A stretch of 6,101 nucleotides of DNA from Planctomycetota bacterium. Lineage in GTDB: Bacteria > Planctomycetota > Phycisphaerae > Sedimentisphaerales > Anaerobacaceae. Positions 4,785 through 6,101 of the stretch are shown here, piece after piece. How positions within the stretch are numbered: the first letter of the stretch is position 1; each line of letters begins with the position of its first letter. Made by a program: the position numbers and the translations under genes. The stretch lies in NCBI GenBank assembly GCA_022567055.1, contig JADFHU010000373.1, forward strand, positions 1 through 6,101, in the 5' to 3' direction. Below the pieces are notes generated by a model, which did not search any database, was not told the origin of the DNA, and saw only the letters and a list, made by a program, of their open reading frames with translations.

Positions 4785-6041
4785 ATGAATCATCTGAAAT
4801 GGTTGTTTGCGTGCCTGGCGTTTTGGTTTCTCCCATGTGAGTTGTCGGCGGAGAACTGGCCCGGATGGCGCGGGCCGCGGGGTGACGGCAGCAGCCTCGA
4901 CAAGAACCTGCCCATTGCATGGTCCCCATCGGAAAACATCGCCTGGAAGGTGGCGATCCCCGGTATCGGCCACGCTTCGCCCATTATCTGGGAAGACCGG
5001 ATCTTCGTCGTCACCTGCCTCCCGGAGGAGCAGCAGCGCACTCTGATCTGCCTGGATCGCCAGAGCGGGCAGACGCTCTGGACGACGGTCGTCCTGACAT
5101 CGCCACTCGAAAGGAAGCACAAACTCAACAGCTTCGCTTCAAGCACGCCCGTGACGGACGGCAACCTGGTCTACGTCAGTTTTCTCGACCGAGAGGCGAT
5201 GTACATCGCCGCCTATGACTTTCAGGGCAAGCAGAAGTGGGCGATGAGTCCGGGCGTTTTCTCGAGCATACACGGTTACTGTGCCAGCCCGATTCTGTAC
5301 AAGAACACGGTCATCATCAACGGCGATCATGACGGTGACGCCTACCTAGTCGCCTTGGAGAAGAATTCGGGAAGCGTGCGCTGGAAATCCAAGCGTGAGA
5401 ACAGGACGCGCAGCTACTGTACGCCCATCATTCGCGACATTGACGGCCGCACGCAGATGCTCTTGTCGGGTAGCCTGTGTGTGGCCAGCTACGATCCCGA
5501 CGACGGTTCCCGCCATTGGATCATCGATGGACCCACCGAGCAGTACGTTGCTTCACTGGTCTACGATGGCGATCTGCTCTACCTCACCTGCGGGTTCCCC
5601 GAACAGCATCTGATGGGCATTCGACCCAACGGCAAGGGCAACGTGACGGACACCCACGTCGTCTGGCATCACCGCACCAAGGATGCCGCGTACGTGCCGA
5701 GCCCCACCGTGGTGAAGGGCTATTACATCGTCGCCGACGACGGCGGTATCGTGACCTGTTACGAAGCAAGATCCGGGCAACTGCAATGGCGGAAAAAGCT
5801 GGCGCGGCACTACAGCGCTTCGACCCTGGAGGCCAACGGCCTGGTCTACCTGTTCGCCGACCAAGGCCTCAACCCTAAGGAAAAGGGCGTGACAACCATC
5901 ATCAAGCCGGGACCCAAGCTGGACATCGTTGCGGAGAACACGCTGGGCGAGCCGGTTTACGCCTCGCCGGCGGTTTACGAGGGTCAACTGTTCCTTCGGG
6001 CCGAGAGGCATCTGTACTGCATTGGGAACCGGGAAGGATGA
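4785..6041 (+). CDS. Secreted PQQ-like beta-propeller repeat protein
   Basis: The 418-residue product begins with a Sec signal peptide (1-22, hydrophobic core 6-17, likely cleavage after LSA). The mature protein opens with NWPGWRGPRGDG (24-35), the usual N-terminal signature of exported PQQ-like propeller proteins. Blade repeats of the form (hydrophobic)-x-(hydrophobic)-D-x-x-(S/D)-G-x-x-x-W recur: LICLDRQSGQTLW (87-99), AAYDFQGKQKW (142-152), YLVALEKNSGSVRW (187-200), ASYDPDDGSRHW (234-245) and IVTCYEARSGQLQW (322-335). The last strand set, ending near 413, probably closes the propeller. Such proteins are periplasmic or extracellular scaffolds. I see no dehydrogenase catalytic motif and no cytochrome c motif, so bound PQQ should not be assumed. 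The next gene starts at the stop codon, so the two are probably co-transcribed. The start is divergent from the minus-strand cluster. Confidence 0.9.
   Translation: MNHLKWLFACLAFWFLPCELSAENWPGWRGPRGDGSSLDKNLPIAWSPSENIAWKVAIPGIGHASPIIWEDRIFVVTCLPEEQQRTLICLDRQSGQTLWTTVVLTSPLERKHKLNSFASSTPVTDGNLVYVSFLDREAMYIAAYDFQGKQKWAMSPGVFSSIHGYCASPILYKNTVIINGDHDGDAYLVALEKNSGSVRWKSKRENRTRSYCTPIIRDIDGRTQMLLSGSLCVASYDPDDGSRHWIIDGPTEQYVASLVYDGDLLYLTCGFPEQHLMGIRPNGKGNVTDTHVVWHHRTKDAAYVPSPTVVKGYYIVADDGGIVTCYEARSGQLQWRKKLARHYSASTLEANGLVYLFADQGLNPKEKGVTTIIKPGPKLDIVAENTLGEPVYASPAVYEGQLFLRAERHLYCIGNREG
6032..6037 (+). promoter_or_regulatory. Ribosome binding site of the gene at the right edge
   Basis: GGAAGG lies inside the last codons of the propeller gene, 6 nt before the ATG at 6044. 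It favours that start over the ATG at 6038, which directly abuts the motif. Confidence 0.5.
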
Positions 6042-6043
6042 TC

Positions 6044-6101
6044 ATGTTACAACACTGTCGACAGATCTTCATCGTCGCGATCCTCGCGATTTTGACGTTC
6101 G
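6044..6101 (+). CDS. Exported protein, N-terminal fragment (truncated by the window)
   Basis: The reading frame starts at the ATG at 6044, 2 bp after the propeller stop, and runs off the right edge. An in-frame ATG at 6038 overlaps the TGA and would add two residues. The 19 visible residues have a short polar, positively charged start (MLQHCRQ) followed by the hydrophobic run IFIVAILAILTF, which looks like the beginning of a signal peptide or membrane anchor. The tight junction indicates one operon with the propeller gene. Nothing visible identifies the function. Confidence 0.65.
   Translation, partial: MLQHCRQIFIVAILAILTF

Noticed and set aside
4734..5120. Upstream extension of the Cys-rich small ORF
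   Set aside because: This part runs antisense to the signal peptide and first blades of the propeller protein; a ribosome site supports the ATG at 4733 instead.
4785..6041. True PQQ-dependent alcohol or glucose dehydrogenase
   Set aside because: The length of 418 residues, lack of catalytic and heme motifs and the NWPGWRGPRGDG opening point to a PQQ-like propeller repeat protein without evidence for cofactor or enzyme activity.
1..6101. CRISPR array, tRNA or rRNA genes
   Set aside because: No regularly spaced direct repeats, no cloverleaf with a TTCRA-type T-loop and no rRNA-like stretch were found on reading both strands.

Overview
The window carries five genes or gene parts on both strands. 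Coding regions are fairly GC-rich and intergenic spacers are noticeably more AT-rich. It looks like chromosomal DNA of a free-living Gram-negative-type bacterium: three products have Sec or lipoprotein export signals. The secreted PQQ-like propeller beginning with the NWPGWRGPRGDG signature is a protein type especially common in Planctomycetota, Verrucomicrobiota and Acidobacteriota. That taxonomic hint is an inference with low confidence; no rRNA or other phylogenetic marker is present.

Layout from left to right. (1) Positions 1-186 hold a nested inverted repeat (7-102) and a pair of 9-bp direct repeats, with no gene. (2) Positions 187-1578 (+) encode a NhaC-family sodium/proton antiporter-like membrane protein. 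(3) Positions 1573-1762 form a symmetric foldback palindrome that starts at the antiporter stop codon and fills most of the gap to the convergent gene. (4) Positions 1810-3525 (-) encode an exported protein of the cyanophycinase (peptidase S51) superfamily. It has two domains: the C-terminal one keeps the Ser-His-Glu triad with canonical spacing, and the N-terminal copy has lost all three residues. (5) A strong stem-loop (3561-3615) separates it from the next gene upstream. (6) Positions 3627-4463 (-) encode a probable lipoprotein with a carbohydrate-binding-like beta-sandwich and an oddly long basic N-terminus. (7) Positions 4488-4733 (-) are a possible 81-residue Cys-rich small protein, ending 24 bp before the lipoprotein start. 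(8) Positions 4785-6041 (+) encode the divergent secreted PQQ-like beta-propeller protein. (9) From about 6044 (+) a further exported protein begins and runs off the window.

The minus-strand genes (small Cys-rich ORF, lipoprotein, cyanophycinase-like protein) are codirectional and closely spaced, and could form one unit for handling extracellular or periplasmic material. The plus-strand propeller and the gene after it are almost certainly one operon. The antiporter appears to be a separate transcription unit converging on the cyanophycinase-like gene. The least conventional signals are the three intergenic inverted-repeat structures, the degenerate-plus-active tandem cyanophycinase fold, and the pairing of a Cys-rich micro-ORF with a lipoprotein that has a 99-residue pre-lipobox segment. 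None of these by itself establishes a new system.
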